From Sporosarcina sp. NCCP-2222 (GTDB taxonomy: Bacteria > Bacillota > Bacilli > Bacillales_A > Planococcaceae): a stretch of 64,000 bases of DNA. Below, one piece after another: positions 32,972 to 42,673 of the stretch. The stretch spans positions 145,639 through 209,638 of the forward strand of contig NZ_BQYK01000004.1 of NCBI RefSeq assembly GCF_023168145.1. Direction: 5' to 3'. Each line of letters starts with the position of its first letter. Position 1 is the stretch's first letter. The notes beneath the pieces were generated by a model. It did not search any database and was not told where the DNA came from. It saw nothing but the letters and a program-made list of their open reading frames with translations. The position numbers and the translations under genes are program-made.

Positions 32972-34403
32972 AGAAAATCTCCACCTCCGGACTCACTGGA
33001 AATGTCACGACGGCATGCGTACCTTCCTCTTGCGGAACGTACAGAAATTCCCCATTCAAATCATTGGTCACAAGGTTATGGACAATTTCCGTTCCTAGCG
33101 ACGGTTTCGGCTCCTTCATTCCAACTCCGTTGTCGGAAATATGGAGCTCGAGAAAGTCTCGATCCGAAGTGAACCATATCCGGATTTCCCCTTCACCCTC
33201 CTTGTCAAATGCATGCTTCAACGAGTTTTGCACAAGCTCGTTGACGATGATTGCAAGTGAAACCGCTTTCCTGGAGGATGTAATTATTTTATTGCCATTC
33301 GGCTGAATAATCAAGTCCACTTTCGAGCGCACATCATTCAGTACCATGGCGGAACAGATTTTTCTCGTTAATTCGATAATATTTACATCGTCATCATCGG
33401 CATGTTCTTTAGCTAAAATTATTTCATAGACAGATGAAATGCTATAAATTCTATTCAGCGTATCCTCAAATGATGCTTGGCTGTCCTCTGGCAATCCTCG
33501 CATTTGAAGCCGCAGCAGACTGGCGATTGTCTGCAAATTATTTTTCACCCGATGATGGATTTCCTGGATGACAACCGATTTCATCATGAGTTCCTTCTCT
33601 TTCATCCTCAGCTCGGTCAAGTCCTGGATGATGAGCAGCGTCTCCCCTCTGTCCTTTTTCTTCAGCTTTATTTTCTTCACGACCAAACTCTTCCGATCGA
33701 TTGTCAAATCAAATACGAAGACATCTTCCTTATTGTCATAAACCGGTGTCAAAAATGGGAGCAGCTCTGTAATTTTGGAATTGCCCACTTCCTCTGCTCG
33801 GCTCATTTCTGATATGAAATTCAACGCGACGGGATTTGTGTAAATGAGTTGATCTTTGTCGTCAGTCAGGATAAGCATCTCCATCAACAAATCAGAAACG
33901 ACAGGCGGACCGCCAACAGCCGAAGCGAGAAATTCCCCATTGCGTGCCGGAACGATGGACAAATCCGCTTCACCGTTTCCATCATCGTACATCGTTTTTG
34001 AATGGACTTCTTTTTCCTGAATCAGTACTCCGATGACTTGATGGCAATTATTTTTGATAGGGACGACCGTCTGATCGACCGATTTCCCCTCTTGTGTGAT
34101 AGCTTGGCGGATAATCGACTTTTTTCCATTTTTATAGCTATAAAAAACGCCGGGCTCAAAAGATTCGAAAACAATTTTTCCGACGACAGAGTTTTCATAA
34201 ATTTTATTCGCATTGCGTGGAAAAGCTTCTGCCACGACAATTGCATGATCATTATCCTTGATCTTGCAGTCGATAAACATATAGGAGTCCGACATATCAG
34301 CATATAATTGCAACGTCGACGCGACTTCCTCTAACCTACCAATATCCTCATAAGTCAAATCAGTGTAGAGGATGCATAGTTGCTCCAACGTAGAAGTGAC
34401 CAT
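32940..34403 (-). CDS. eutW: Sensor histidine kinase EutW
   Basis: A 487-residue soluble kinase of the HisKA_2 group. An N-terminal GAF-like sensor region (about 1-150) and a PAS region (about 175-280) are followed by the H-box EIHHRVKNNLQTIASLL (about 295) and an HATPase domain (NELVQNSLKHAF, DNGVGM). EutW senses ethanolamine and phosphorylates EutV. ATG 34403 is used; a GTG three codons upstream (34412) is too close to the GAGGG site. It is first of the eutW-eutV pair. Confidence 0.93.
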   Translation of the reverse strand: MVTSTLEQLCILYTDLTYEDIGRLEEVASTLQLYADMSDSYMFIDCKIKDNDHAIVVAEAFPRNANKIYENSVVGKIVFESFEPGVFYSYKNGKKSIIRQAITQEGKSVDQTVVPIKNNCHQVIGVLIQEKEVHSKTMYDDGNGEADLSIVPARNGEFLASAVGGPPVVSDLLMEMLILTDDKDQLIYTNPVALNFISEMSRAEEVGNSKITELLPFLTPVYDNKEDVFVFDLTIDRKSLVVKKIKLKKKDRGETLLIIQDLTELRMKEKELMMKSVVIQEIHHRVKNNLQTIASLLRLQMRGLPEDSQASFEDTLNRIYSISSVYEIILAKEHADDDDVNIIELTRKICSAMVLNDVRSKVDLIIQPNGNKIITSSRKAVSLAIIVNELVQNSLKHAFDKEGEGEIRIWFTSDRDFLELHISDNGVGMKEPKPSLGTEIVHNLVTNDLNGEFLYVPQEEGTHAVVTFPVSPEVEIFYEKEDINSRR

Positions 34404-34515
34404 ACTTCTCACATCCCTCTAAAAATAATTGTCGGATTATTTTTTATGCAATTATAGTCCTTCTTATATGACCGGTCAATACTTACATTTTTTATATGAC
34501 TTAGTATAAGAATAG

Positions 34516-34555
34516 AAAAAGTGATAGGAGCCTGTAAAGCTCCTATCACTCTTTT
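34516..34555. terminator. Terminator after the AGCS symporter
   Basis: Perfect 11-12-bp stem AGTGATAGGAGC (34520-34531) / GCTCCTATCACT (34539-34550) with A5 on the left, giving U5 on the minus strand just after the symporter stop. Confidence 0.85.
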
Positions 34556-34561
34556 AAAATA

Positions 34562-35956
34562 TCATTTAGTTTCATCCCAACATTCAGCACCCTTTAAATC
34601 TGGGATAGTGCTTCGCTTAAAAACCGGATCCTTTCCTAGTTTCCGCTGTCTCGTAAAATCCTCCAACACTTTAAAGGCTACCTTGCCAAGCAATAAAATG
34701 ACAAGCAAGTTCAAGATTGCCATTAAGCCCATGAACAGATCGGCCATGCTCCAGACGATATCGACTTTTGCCAAAGCGCCGAACATGACAAAACCAAGAA
34801 CAGCAATTCGATACAGGATCATCCACGATTTATGCGCTTTAATGAATTCAATATTAGTTTCACCATAATAATAATTTCCGACAATCGAGCTGAATGCGAA
34901 GAACATGATTGCGACGGCTACAAAGTACGGAGCCCACGAACCGACATGAACCGCCATCGACGATTGCGTCAAAATAATGCCGCTCTCTTCACCTGTATCA
35001 TACAATCCCGCCAATATAATAATGAAGGCCGTTGCCGAACAGATAATAATTGTGTCGAAGAATACACCTAAACTTTGAACGAGGCCCTGTTTAGCCGGAT
35101 GCGAGACGTTCGCAGTTGCAGCCGCATTTGGAACGCTCCCCATGCCTGCTTCATTGGAGAATAAACCACGGCGGATCCCCTGCATCATCGCAGCGCCGAT
35201 GCCCGCGCCGGCCATTTCTTTAATTCCAAATGCATGCTCAAAAATAAGGGCGATCATACCCGGGATTTCAGTAATATTCATGATCAAAACAAATAATGCA
35301 ATGAGCAAGTAGAACGTTGCCATAATTGGCACGATGGCTTGCGTCACTTTCACAATCCGATGAACTCCTCCAAATATAATAATTGCAGTTAATACAACTA
35401 AAACGAGGCCAACCGACCAATGCGGCAAACTGAACACATCATGGAACGACTGGCTGATTGTATTGGATTGAACTGCGTTAAAGATGAAACCAAAACAGAG
35501 TGTCAAAAGAATTGCGAACACAATACCAAGGTTCCGCAATCCCAGCGCCTTCTCCATATAATAGGCCGGGCCGCCACGAAAAGTACTGCCATCCCGGACT
35601 TTGTACACTTGAGCGAGCGTACTCTCTACAAACGCAGTCGCCATGCCAATTAATGCAATAATCCACATCCAAAACACAGCCCCGGGCCCACCGATTCCGA
35701 TTGCGAGCGCGACACCCGTCACATTTCCCGTTCCAACGCGTGAAGCCGCACTAATCGTAAACGCCTGAAACGCCGAAACTCCATGGTCGCTCCCCTTCTT
35801 CTCGAATATCAAACGAAACATCTCGCCAAACAAACGTACTTGGACAAATCTTGTCTGCACCGTAAAGTACAAACCAACTAAAAGCAATAGGCCGATTAAT
35901 ATGTATGTCCAAATGAAATCATTAGCTGGTCCGACCAGCCACTCCAACGCCTTCAT
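34562..35956 (-). CDS. Sodium:alanine/glycine symporter (AGCS family)
   Basis: A 464-residue membrane symporter with about ten or eleven helices that takes up alanine or glycine with sodium. The family signature GTGNVTGVALAIGIGGPGA near residues 83-102 is clear. ATG 35956 is 8 nt after GGAG. It is transcribed alone with a structured leader (36039-36120) and a terminator behind. It is adjacent to eut but separated from eutW by a terminator, so a shared function is not implied. Confidence 0.93.
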   Translation of the reverse strand: MKALEWLVGPANDFIWTYILIGLLLLVGLYFTVQTRFVQVRLFGEMFRLIFEKKGSDHGVSAFQAFTISAASRVGTGNVTGVALAIGIGGPGAVFWMWIIALIGMATAFVESTLAQVYKVRDGSTFRGGPAYYMEKALGLRNLGIVFAILLTLCFGFIFNAVQSNTISQSFHDVFSLPHWSVGLVLVVLTAIIIFGGVHRIVKVTQAIVPIMATFYLLIALFVLIMNITEIPGMIALIFEHAFGIKEMAGAGIGAAMMQGIRRGLFSNEAGMGSVPNAAATANVSHPAKQGLVQSLGVFFDTIIICSATAFIIILAGLYDTGEESGIILTQSSMAVHVGSWAPYFVAVAIMFFAFSSIVGNYYYGETNIEFIKAHKSWMILYRIAVLGFVMFGALAKVDIVWSMADLFMGLMAILNLLVILLLGKVAFKVLEDFTRQRKLGKDPVFKRSTIPDLKGAECWDETK

Positions 35957-36038
35957 GTCATACACTCCTTCTCTATGCGACAAATATATACTCTACTGTC
36001 CATACCCTCAATCTAGCCATCTAAATACAGGACAAAAG

Positions 36039-36120
36039 AAAAAACCGCCCGAACATGGAATCGGACGGTTCCTTAAAAGAAGGAAACTTACTGCCCCCGC
36101 CTTTAACGCGCGAGGCAACT
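36039..36120 (-). promoter_or_regulatory. Structured leader with terminator before the AGCS gene, ligand unknown
   Basis: On the minus strand three hairpins follow one another: TGCCTCGC/GCGGGGGCA, TTCCTT/AAGGAA, then AACCGTCCGA/TCGGGCGGTT (36070-36061 with 36052-36043) with six U, about 80 bases before the symporter start. This layout fits an attenuator or riboswitch. It does not match the glycine, glutamine, T-box or other aptamer consensus I know, so no ligand is named. Confidence 0.55.
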
Positions 36121-36136
36121 ATATATCTTCGGCTCG

Positions 36137-36160
36137 AAAAAACTACCGACTTGAAGTAGT
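36137..36160 (-). terminator. Short terminator downstream of bceB-like gene 1
   Basis: ACTAC/GTAGT stem followed by six U on the minus strand, 116 bases after the permease stop. It may instead belong to the 5' part of the symporter leader. Confidence 0.45.
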
Positions 36161-36275
36161 GTATCATCGTCATTAGGGGATTTCAATGTGTTTATTATGA
36201 CAATAATAAGGATTTCCGAAGTGGAACTATTCCATTAGATTTAATTCATCCAAAGTAGGGCTTCATCACCTTGTT

Positions 36276-38213
36276 TTATAAAGCAGCTTTTACTGTTTTT
36301 CGGTAGTATCCCACTGTCAACAAGGCAAAGACAAGATAAATCAAAACATAGATAGCCATTGCGATTGATGCGGGCAAGGTTATGTCTGACATGAATAAAA
36401 AGGATGCTGCCTTTATAGCAAAAATAGAATGCAGCAACCCAATTACTAACGGCACTCCAAAAACAAACACTTGTTTACGAACAATGCCGCGCATAATATC
36501 CTGCACTGTAAAGCCTAATTGGCGCAATGTCGCATAACTTCTCTTCTCCTGATCGGCCTCCGTCATTTGCTTGAAATACAGAATACTGCCTGTGGAAATG
36601 AGGAAGACGAGACCGAGGAAGCCTGCAATGAAGATAAGTAGCCCTGTATATTGCATGGTTGATTCATATTGACCATAGTAATCAAAGTTTAAGCGGTCAT
36701 TCTCTTTCGTAAAATCATGATAAATCTCTGAAGCTTCAGCTTGCTGATCTTTATTCAAAATCATAACCGAAAAAAATGTCCCGACACGATGTGTCTCTTC
36801 TTGATTGATAAACTGCTCTTTAATCTCTTGATAAAATGCGTCATCGACAACGAGCTGCGTTCCTGCGAAAGGCGGGTTGAGTATATTGCCTTCCTTCACC
36901 TTCGTTATGGAAACATCCAACTCATTTTTCGGATTCGTTAATTTTACAGAAAAAGGGACTTCCGTTGTTTTCATCAGCCAATAAACAGATGCGTCGTAAA
37001 AATAAGCTGTACGGGCATCTGGTATTTCGATGTCGATTCCCGCTTGCTGTAATTGCTTTTCACTTACAATGTTTGCTGAAAACATCTCACTTAACCATGA
37101 CGTAATAGTTTCCTCTTCAAAAAATCGTCCATCCAAGTTCAACACTTCAATCGGCGTATATAAATAGGAGATTCCTTGCCGGTCTAGCTCATCTGTAAAT
37201 TGCTTTGTTTCCTTCTCCTCTTGCGCATCTCCATACCCGCCAAACATGAAATCATGAGGATAGATGGAGCGCGTCTCTTTTCCGGTTGAATAATAGAGGG
37301 AGTAGGATCCCGCCAGCATAGCAAGAGTCATTGCTGATAAAACGGTAATAATTGTTAGTGAATTGGCATTCCCTTTCATCCGATGCATAAGCGTGGCAAT
37401 GGACAAGCTCCCATTCAAGCCAAGATGGCCTTGCTTGCGTTTTCGGACTTGATAAAACAGCCAGCTAATTGTCACTCTGAATAATAGGTATGTTCCTGTT
37501 ATGGTTGTAGCTAATACAACGAGCATGTTAATGAACAGAAGAGCATTCATCATCCGGCCGGAAAGCCAATAGCCAAATGCAATAAGCCCAATGCCCAAGA
37601 TTGCAAGAAACGCAGAACGGACAGCTTTCGGCTTTTTTGGATGTTCCCCTTGCTTTTCCGCATTAAACAAACCAAGCAATGTCGTACGACGTACCGCAAC
37701 TAACATTTGAAGAGACGTTAGAAGAATGATGGCTATGAAAACAAGAATCGTCTGGAGAACCGCCGTCTTCGAAAACGTCAATTCAATGAAACCATCAAAC
37801 CCGACCAACTTCATCAACAGCAATAAAAACAGGCGTGACACAATCATCCCTGCACCGATTCCAATTGCCATTGCCCCGGCACTCAGCAGCGTATTTTCCA
37901 AAATTAAGAGCCTGGCTACCGCGCCCTTCGTAAGCCCGATCAGCTGGTATAACCCAATTTCCCGGCTCCTTCTTTTTAAAAAGATCGCGTTCGCATAGAC
38001 AACGAAAGTACCTGCAATAAATAGCAGCAGAATTCCTGCCACTTTGAACGCAGTCCCCATCGTTCCGCCCGACTGTTTGACAACAGCTGGGTCATGTTGC
38101 AACGTAGCAAACACAAAATACAAGACGACGCTAAAAATTAAAGCAAAAAAGTACAAATAATAATGTTTTATGTTTTTCCGCATGCTGCGGATGACGAGAT
38201 CAAAGAGTGTCAA
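36276..38213 (-). CDS. BceB-type ABC transporter permease, module 1
   Basis: A 645-residue permease of the BceB/FtsX type: ten hydrophobic segments and one large extracellular domain (about 300-520) between helices 7 and 8. It works with the ATPase at 38200-38973 to sense and remove cell-wall-active peptides from their lipid targets and signals to the module's kinase. TTG 38213 ([10 protein letters not shown]) follows GGGGGTGA at good spacing; an in-frame GTG at 38222 is the alternative. Its start overlaps the ATPase gene end. The drug specificity is unknown. Confidence 0.9.
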   Translation of the reverse strand: MTLFDLVIRSMRKNIKHYYLYFFALIFSVVLYFVFATLQHDPAVVKQSGGTMGTAFKVAGILLLFIAGTFVVYANAIFLKRRSREIGLYQLIGLTKGAVARLLILENTLLSAGAMAIGIGAGMIVSRLFLLLLMKLVGFDGFIELTFSKTAVLQTILVFIAIILLTSLQMLVAVRRTTLLGLFNAEKQGEHPKKPKAVRSAFLAILGIGLIAFGYWLSGRMMNALLFINMLVVLATTITGTYLLFRVTISWLFYQVRKRKQGHLGLNGSLSIATLMHRMKGNANSLTIITVLSAMTLAMLAGSYSLYYSTGKETRSIYPHDFMFGGYGDAQEEKETKQFTDELDRQGISYLYTPIEVLNLDGRFFEEETITSWLSEMFSANIVSEKQLQQAGIDIEIPDARTAYFYDASVYWLMKTTEVPFSVKLTNPKNELDVSITKVKEGNILNPPFAGTQLVVDDAFYQEIKEQFINQEETHRVGTFFSVMILNKDQQAEASEIYHDFTKENDRLNFDYYGQYESTMQYTGLLIFIAGFLGLVFLISTGSILYFKQMTEADQEKRSYATLRQLGFTVQDIMRGIVRKQVFVFGVPLVIGLLHSIFAIKAASFLFMSDITLPASIAMAIYVLIYLVFALLTVGYYRKTVKAAL

Positions 38214-38973
38214 CGCTGTCACCCCCGAGAACGCCCTGCACTTTCAAGATCTCCTGAAAGAAGGCCTGTCTCGTTTTGTCACCACGATACAATTCGGAAT
38301 ATATTTTCCCATCCTTTAAAAATACGACACGGCTGCAATAGCTTGAAGCAACTGGGTCATGGGTAACCATCATAATCGTGACACCGCGTTGTTTATTGAC
38401 ATCCTCCAAGGTGCCAAGCAAAGAAGAAGCAGACTTGGAATCGAGCGCTCCTGTCGGCTCGTCAGCAAATACGAGGGATGGTTTGTTAATGAGTGCACGC
38501 GCTGCAGACGTCCGTTGCTTCTGCCCGCCCGATATTTCATGAGGGTATTTATTCGCCAGCTCCTTGATTCCTAAAATGTCTGCGATTGATTTGAAATGAT
38601 CCTCTGCTACACGCTTATGCATTTTGCCGAGCGACACGGGAAGAAGAATGTTCTCTTTCACTGTTAATGTATCGAGCAAATTATAGTCTTGGAAAATGAA
38701 CCCTAGTTTATCGCGCCGAAAAGCGGACAGCTCACGATCCTTCATTTTGGAAATGTCGGCATCCCCAATCAGAATAGAGCCCTCCGTCGTGCGGTCTATC
38801 GTGGCTAGCACATTCAGTAATGTTGTTTTCCCGGCACCGGATGGACCCATAATCCCGACAAACTCACCTTCCAGCACCCGCAAGTCGATCCCCCGCAACA
38901 CCTCTTGCACATTTCCGCGCGCACCGAACGATTTCCGGACATTTTGGGCATGTAATACTGTATTTTGTTCCAT
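38200..38973 (-). CDS. BceA-type ABC transporter ATPase, module 1
   Basis: A 257-residue ATPase with Walker [10 protein letters not shown], signature EISGGQKQR, Walker [12 protein letters not shown] and H-loop VTHD, of the MacB/LolD/BceA group. It forms a 2:1 complex with the BceB-type permease. A BceR-like inverted repeat (39066-39079) lies about 95 bases upstream, as expected for a promoter induced by the adjacent two-component system. Confidence 0.93.
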   Translation of the reverse strand: MEQNTVLHAQNVRKSFGARGNVQEVLRGIDLRVLEGEFVGIMGPSGAGKTTLLNVLATIDRTTEGSILIGDADISKMKDRELSAFRRDKLGFIFQDYNLLDTLTVKENILLPVSLGKMHKRVAEDHFKSIADILGIKELANKYPHEISGGQKQRTSAARALINKPSLVFADEPTGALDSKSASSLLGTLEDVNKQRGVTIMMVTHDPVASSYCSRVVFLKDGKIYSELYRGDKTRQAFFQEILKVQGVLGGDSVDTL

Positions 38974-39065
38974 TTAGTATGGCCTCCCTGTTATTCGTTG
39001 TCCCTATCGTACCGTGCTTAAGAAAATGCGTCGTTTGATTATCATGACAAAGCAGCCAGTCAATG

Positions 39066-39079
39066 TGACAATGTTGTCA
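39066..39079. promoter_or_regulatory. BceR-type operator for module 1
   Basis: TGACA-ATGT-TGTCA matches the TNACA-N4-TGTAA pattern of BceR-like regulators, with a further TGTCA half-site at 39086-39090. Its position upstream of the ABC genes fits activation by the response regulator at 40152-40835. Confidence 0.65.
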
Positions 39080-39108
39080 TGTTCATGTCAGGTTCACTCT
39101 ATCGAAGA

Positions 39109-40155
39109 TTATTTACTATTCCGTTTCACTTGATCAAACTCATTTTCTGTCGGAAATTGCAGTCGCATGGCTGTCCCTTTGCCTACTGAAGAGTCAACTG
39201 TAATGGCAATCCCCATCTTCTCCGCAACCGTCTTTGCCAAATACAAGCCAAGTCCTGTCGCCGCATTATGCAGCCTGCCTGTCCCGCCTGTAAAGCCCTT
39301 ATCAAAAATTCGGGGCAATTCATGCGCTGGTATGCCTTGTCCTTCATCCATGACAGACAGCACCACATGCCCACGATTGTCTTCGGATGTTTCGACACGA
39401 ATCGTGCTGCCAGCCGGGCTATATTTCACCGCATTCGTCATCAGCTGCCGGAGAATAAATCGGCACCATTTCCGGTCTGTTCTCACATTTGCTTCGTCAC
39501 CAATTAAATCGACGCCGATGTTCTTTTCCAGACACCACGAGGCCAGTTCACGCACTTCCTCTATAACGAGGCCTGACGCATCTACTTCCTCAATGACGTA
39601 ATCTGCTTCCATCGTCGGCAAGCGGGATATATACAGCTGTTGTTCGAGCATGAGATGGAGCCGAAGCCATTCGGACTCAACTTTCCGAATGGCGGGATTC
39701 TCCCGGTTGGCATCAATCGTCAACTTCATCGCTGTCAGAGGTGCCTTCACTTCATGCACCCAGGCTGCCGTGTAATCCGCCTCAATCAAACTTGCCGCTT
39801 TCACTTCCGCCAACTTTCTTGAATAACTTTCCGCGGCCTGCCGCAATATGTCATTTGTCAACTGATCCGTTGCATAGTTCGCTTTTGGTAACACTTCCTG
39901 CCAATCCCCTTCCATCGCCTGTTGCAGCTGTTGCAACGAACGAAGATAGGCGGTTTCCGCGAAAAAGCGCCAAACGAAAAATAGTGCGAATCCAAAGATG
40001 AGTAAAGCATTCAAGTACAGTAACGAATGGAGGGAGAGTGTTATACCTTTGTCAATCCAAATCAACACATCCATGACACCAAGCGCCGCTAGAAAGAAGA
40101 ACAGCCAACTTTTCCGATCCGCCATATAGTGGAAAAACATCGTGCTCCACTTCAT
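39109..40155 (-). CDS. BceS-type intramembrane-sensing histidine kinase, module 1
   Basis: A 348-residue kinase with two membrane helices (about 17-34 and 46-63) and almost no extracellular loop, the hallmark of BceS-like kinases that sense through the transporter. His134 in WVHEVKAPL is the phosphorylation site, and the ATP-binding region has NAVKYSPAGS and GTGLGLYLA-like elements (AATGLGLYLAKTV). The start overlaps the regulator stop by four bases. Confidence 0.92.
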   Translation of the reverse strand: MKWSTMFFHYMADRKSWLFFFLAALGVMDVLIWIDKGITLSLHSLLYLNALLIFGFALFFVWRFFAETAYLRSLQQLQQAMEGDWQEVLPKANYATDQLTNDILRQAAESYSRKLAEVKAASLIEADYTAAWVHEVKAPLTAMKLTIDANRENPAIRKVESEWLRLHLMLEQQLYISRLPTMEADYVIEEVDASGLVIEEVRELASWCLEKNIGVDLIGDEANVRTDRKWCRFILRQLMTNAVKYSPAGSTIRVETSEDNRGHVVLSVMDEGQGIPAHELPRIFDKGFTGGTGRLHNAATGLGLYLAKTVAEKMGIAITVDSSVGKGTAMRLQFPTENEFDQVKRNSK

Positions 40156-40835
40156 ACAGTTACCGCCATATAACCGAGACCCTTTTTTGTGACAATCGCA
40201 TCTCCCAACCCGATTTCCGCCAGTTTCTGACGCAGCCTCGTAACGTTAACCGTCAATGTATTGTCGTTCACAAAATGGGAATCATCCCAAAGCTTTCGAA
40301 TGAGGTCATCGCGTGAAACGATTTGGTCTTTCATTTCCACCAGCACATTCAAAATAAAAAACTCATTTTTCGTCAGCTCAACATCGACTCCGCCTCGCCG
40401 AATCATCCCCCGCTTCAAATCAAGGACGGCCCCATTCCATTCCAACACATCGGTCGCCTCTTCCCCGTACGCGTACGTCCGCCGCAAAATCGCCTGCACT
40501 TTCGCAAGGAGCACGTCCAAATGGAACGGCTTTTGAATATAGTCGTCCGCCCCCATCTGCATCGCCATTACCATATCAAGCGGATGATCACGCGACGACA
40601 AAAACAAAATCGGCACCTTCGACACCGCCCGAATCTCCCGGCACCAATGAAACCCATCAAACGCCGGAAGCTGAATATCCAAAATGACCAGCTGCGGCTT
40701 CTCCCGCAGAAACGACCCCATCACATCATGGAAATCCTCCGGCCCCGACACTTCAAACGACCACTGCCCCAGCCGCTCCCGAAGCGAATCAAAAATCGCC
40801 CGATCATCCTCCACAATAAAGATCTTCATATCCAT
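40152..40835 (-). CDS. BceR-type response regulator, module 1
   Basis: A 227-residue OmpR/PhoB-family regulator: receiver domain with Asp53 (VILDIQLP) and a winged-helix DNA-binding domain (about 130-225). It activates the nearby ABC genes. ATG 40835 or ATG 40829 could start the protein (AAGGGGACGG upstream). It is first in the regulator-kinase operon, transcribed in the same direction as the ABC genes. Confidence 0.93.
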   Translation of the reverse strand: MDMKIFIVEDDRAIFDSLRERLGQWSFEVSGPEDFHDVMGSFLREKPQLVILDIQLPAFDGFHWCREIRAVSKVPILFLSSRDHPLDMVMAMQMGADDYIQKPFHLDVLLAKVQAILRRTYAYGEEATDVLEWNGAVLDLKRGMIRRGGVDVELTKNEFFILNVLVEMKDQIVSRDDLIRKLWDDSHFVNDNTLTVNVTRLRQKLAEIGLGDAIVTKKGLGYMAVTV

Positions 40836-41052
40836 CCCGCCGTCCCCTTTCCTATAGGATTAGTATAACGGAAATGAATGATTTTTTGACTGTTGGTATG
40901 TATTATGGAAAGTGTGCTCGGGAGAGGGAGCTACAGGTATGCGAATTTTATTACCGGGTAAATCGCTTGACTTCAAATCGACAGCTATTCTGCGAATCAT
41001 CCTATAGGATTTTCTGCAACAACCATTTTTCAATTCCCCGGAAACCAAACCG

Positions 41053-41201
41053 CTCGTATATTTCTAGAACAGCTCGTATCTCGTTTCCAACCACTCGTAT
41101 AATTCTGAAACAGCTCGTATCTCTCTTCAACCGCTCGTATAATCCTGTGACAGCTCGTATCTTGGTTTAACTGCTCGTATTTCCCTCCAAACCGCTCGTA
41201 A
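41053..41201. repeat. CTCGTAT tandem array, copy B (eight units)
   Basis: Cores start at 41053, 41073, 41094, 41114, 41134, 41154, 41174 and 41195: intervals of 20 or 21 bp. Spacers alternate between AACCG- and ACAG-type flanks and include recurring bits such as TTTCTAGAACAG and TCTCGTTTCCAACC. Non-coding. Confidence 0.88.
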
Positions 41202-41245
41202 AATACTTGTGGAGAAGAATAAATCCGACTCAATCAAAATCTTGA

Positions 41246-41320
41246 TTGGTCAAAGGCATTTAGCGCGCCATGGAGCAGGTCAGGACAAGTTAATTCTCGC
41301 GGCAAGTTCATATGGTCTAA
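41246..41320. repeat. 70-nt dispersed repeat, copy 2
   Basis: Starts TTGGTCAAAGGCATTTAGCG, then CGCCATGGAGCAGGTCAGGA and GTTAATTCTCGCGGCAAGTT. It lies between CTCGTAT arrays B and C and is preceded by CAATCAA...TTGATTG, a small hairpin. Confidence 0.8.
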
Positions 41321-41358
41321 CTTCCCATGTCTCTTATCACTAGCTGCAGACCGAACCG

Positions 41359-41508
41359 CTCGTATATTTCTAGGACAGCTCGTATCTCGTCTCCAACCGC
41401 TCGTATAATTCGGGGACTGCTCGTATTTCGTCTCTAACCGCTCGTATCTTCCTGGAACAGCTCGTATCATCCTACAACAGCTCGTATTTCCCTCCGAACC
41501 GCTCGTAT
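41359..41508. repeat. CTCGTAT tandem array, copy C (eight units)
   Basis: Cores start at 41359, 41379, 41400, 41420, 41441, 41461, 41481 and 41502 (20/21-bp intervals). It shares spacer words with copies A and B (TTTCTAGGACAG, TCTCGTCTCCAACC). Confidence 0.88.
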
Positions 41509-41553
41509 ATTTTTAGGACAGCAATCTACTCAACTATTAAATCAATTTCTTGA

Positions 41554-41625
41554 TTGGTCAAAGGCATTTAGCGCGCCAGGGAGCAGGCCAGGGCATGTTA
41601 ATTCTCACGTGATACTCATCCGGTC
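41554..41625. repeat. 70-nt dispersed repeat, copy 3
   Basis: TTGGTCAAAGGCATTTAGCG, CGCCAGGGAGCAGGCCAGGG and GTTAATTCTCACGTG. It directly follows array C, so the array-plus-element order is repeated twice here and once at 15.1 kb. Confidence 0.8.
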
Positions 41626-41735
41626 CAACCGATCGTTTCCACTATCAACGGGTTCAGTTGTTGGGGAAGTGGAATTAACAACAAAAATAACAGGTTAAAT
41701 AGCATGATTTTAACAGTGAGTAAAAAAATAAAACT

Positions 41736-41761
41736 AAAAAAGCTCAAACATGAGCTTTTTT
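41736..41761. terminator. Bidirectional terminator after the secreted protein gene
   Basis: AAAAAAGCTCA / TGAGCTTTTTT perfect 11-bp stem with a 4-nt loop, giving U-runs on both strands, 55 bases beyond the minus-strand stop at 41816. Confidence 0.8.
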
Positions 41762-41815
41762 AGGGAAATATTTTACTACCTACAAAGCACCCGATGTTAA
41801 AAAAGGTGCAAATTC

Positions 41816-42229
41816 TCATGGTGACAAATGTTTATAATCTACTACTTCCACTTTAAACCCGTGATTACATTTCAGCTGATTAATCTTCCCACTATTACAG
41901 GACGGAGAAATCCTTACCATGACTAAATCTTCTTTCGTATTAAGATGATTTTCAGAAGGAATTTGAATCCTTACTGTAACATCGTAGGTATGGTTGTCAT
42001 TATAAGTTACACCCTCAATTCTTTTCCAATCCCAGCCAAGAAGCGGATCTCCCCCATACTCCTGTATTACTCTTTTATCAATAATCGGGAAAACGATATC
42101 TGCAATAATGTCCTCTGTTGTGACGTACATCTCTTCTGCTTCAGAATGGGCTTCGGAAGTTAGATTTTGCGACCAGATAAATACAAAACCTAAACATACT
42201 AATAAAATCAAGTTTGGTTTAACCATCAA
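41816..42229 (-). CDS. Small secreted protein, DUF3888-like
   Basis: A 137-residue protein with an N-terminal signal peptide or anchor (MMVKPNLILLVCLGFVFIWS). The rest (FPIIDKRVIQEYGGDPLLGW near 48-67, then DVTVRIQIPSENHL) resembles DUF3888 proteins of Bacillus, small extracytoplasmic proteins of unknown role; two cysteines near the C-terminus (SPSCNSG, LKCNHG) could form a disulfide. It stands alone between the repeat arrays and the second Bce module. Confidence 0.65.
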   Translation of the reverse strand: MMVKPNLILLVCLGFVFIWSQNLTSEAHSEAEEMYVTTEDIIADIVFPIIDKRVIQEYGGDPLLGWDWKRIEGVTYNDNHTYDVTVRIQIPSENHLNTKEDLVMVRISPSCNSGKINQLKCNHGFKVEVVDYKHLSP

Positions 42230-42584
42230 GATGCACCCCAGCTCTATGTTTACTCCTTATTGTTCCCATATTGTGTTTTTTAACAAGTAAAAAGAACCTT
42301 CTAAGCAGCTCAACTATCTTGAAATAGAGTATCCGTTCGAAAGCACACAACTTCAGAATCCGCTATACAAATGACACCTAAAAAGCTATCCTCGTTGTTG
42401 TATCCTTTTCATCTAACCATCAGTCACTACTTTAGAGTATGAATGCCTAATAATAACTTGGTCTTTAGAATAGATGGTTACATACACACTCATCTGACTC
42501 TTTCAGAAACCCGCTTTCCGTTATTTAGTAACGAACTTCATTCAGCTCCTCACATTTTCATTACTAGTTACAAAGTAGTATAAC
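42230..42584. other. AT-rich intergenic stretch without a gene
   Basis: Between the secreted-protein start and the module 2 operator I see no ORF with a ribosome site, no terminator and no array repeats. It may hold the promoters for the two flanking genes. Confidence 0.5.
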
Positions 42585-42598
42585 TTACATTTTTGTCA
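42585..42598. promoter_or_regulatory. BceR-type operator for module 2 regulator operon
   Basis: TTACA-TTTT-TGTCA fits TNACA-N4-TGTAA, 76 bases before the response-regulator start. The 13-nt string CTTACATTTTTGT recurs upstream of the module 2 ABC genes at 47204-47216. Confidence 0.5.
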
Positions 42599-42673
42599 TA
42601 CCACCTTTTCCCTCAATTGCTTATGATACAATCGGGTTACCAATGCCGTCTCGGAGCTTTAGGAGGAGTGAAT

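Noticed and set aside
36039..36120. Glycine riboswitch before the AGCS gene
   Set aside because: The conserved glycine-aptamer blocks are not present in the leader.
41053..41508. CRISPR array or tRNA-like repeats
   Set aside because: Seven-base core with 13-14-nt variable spacers; no cas genes and no cloverleaf.
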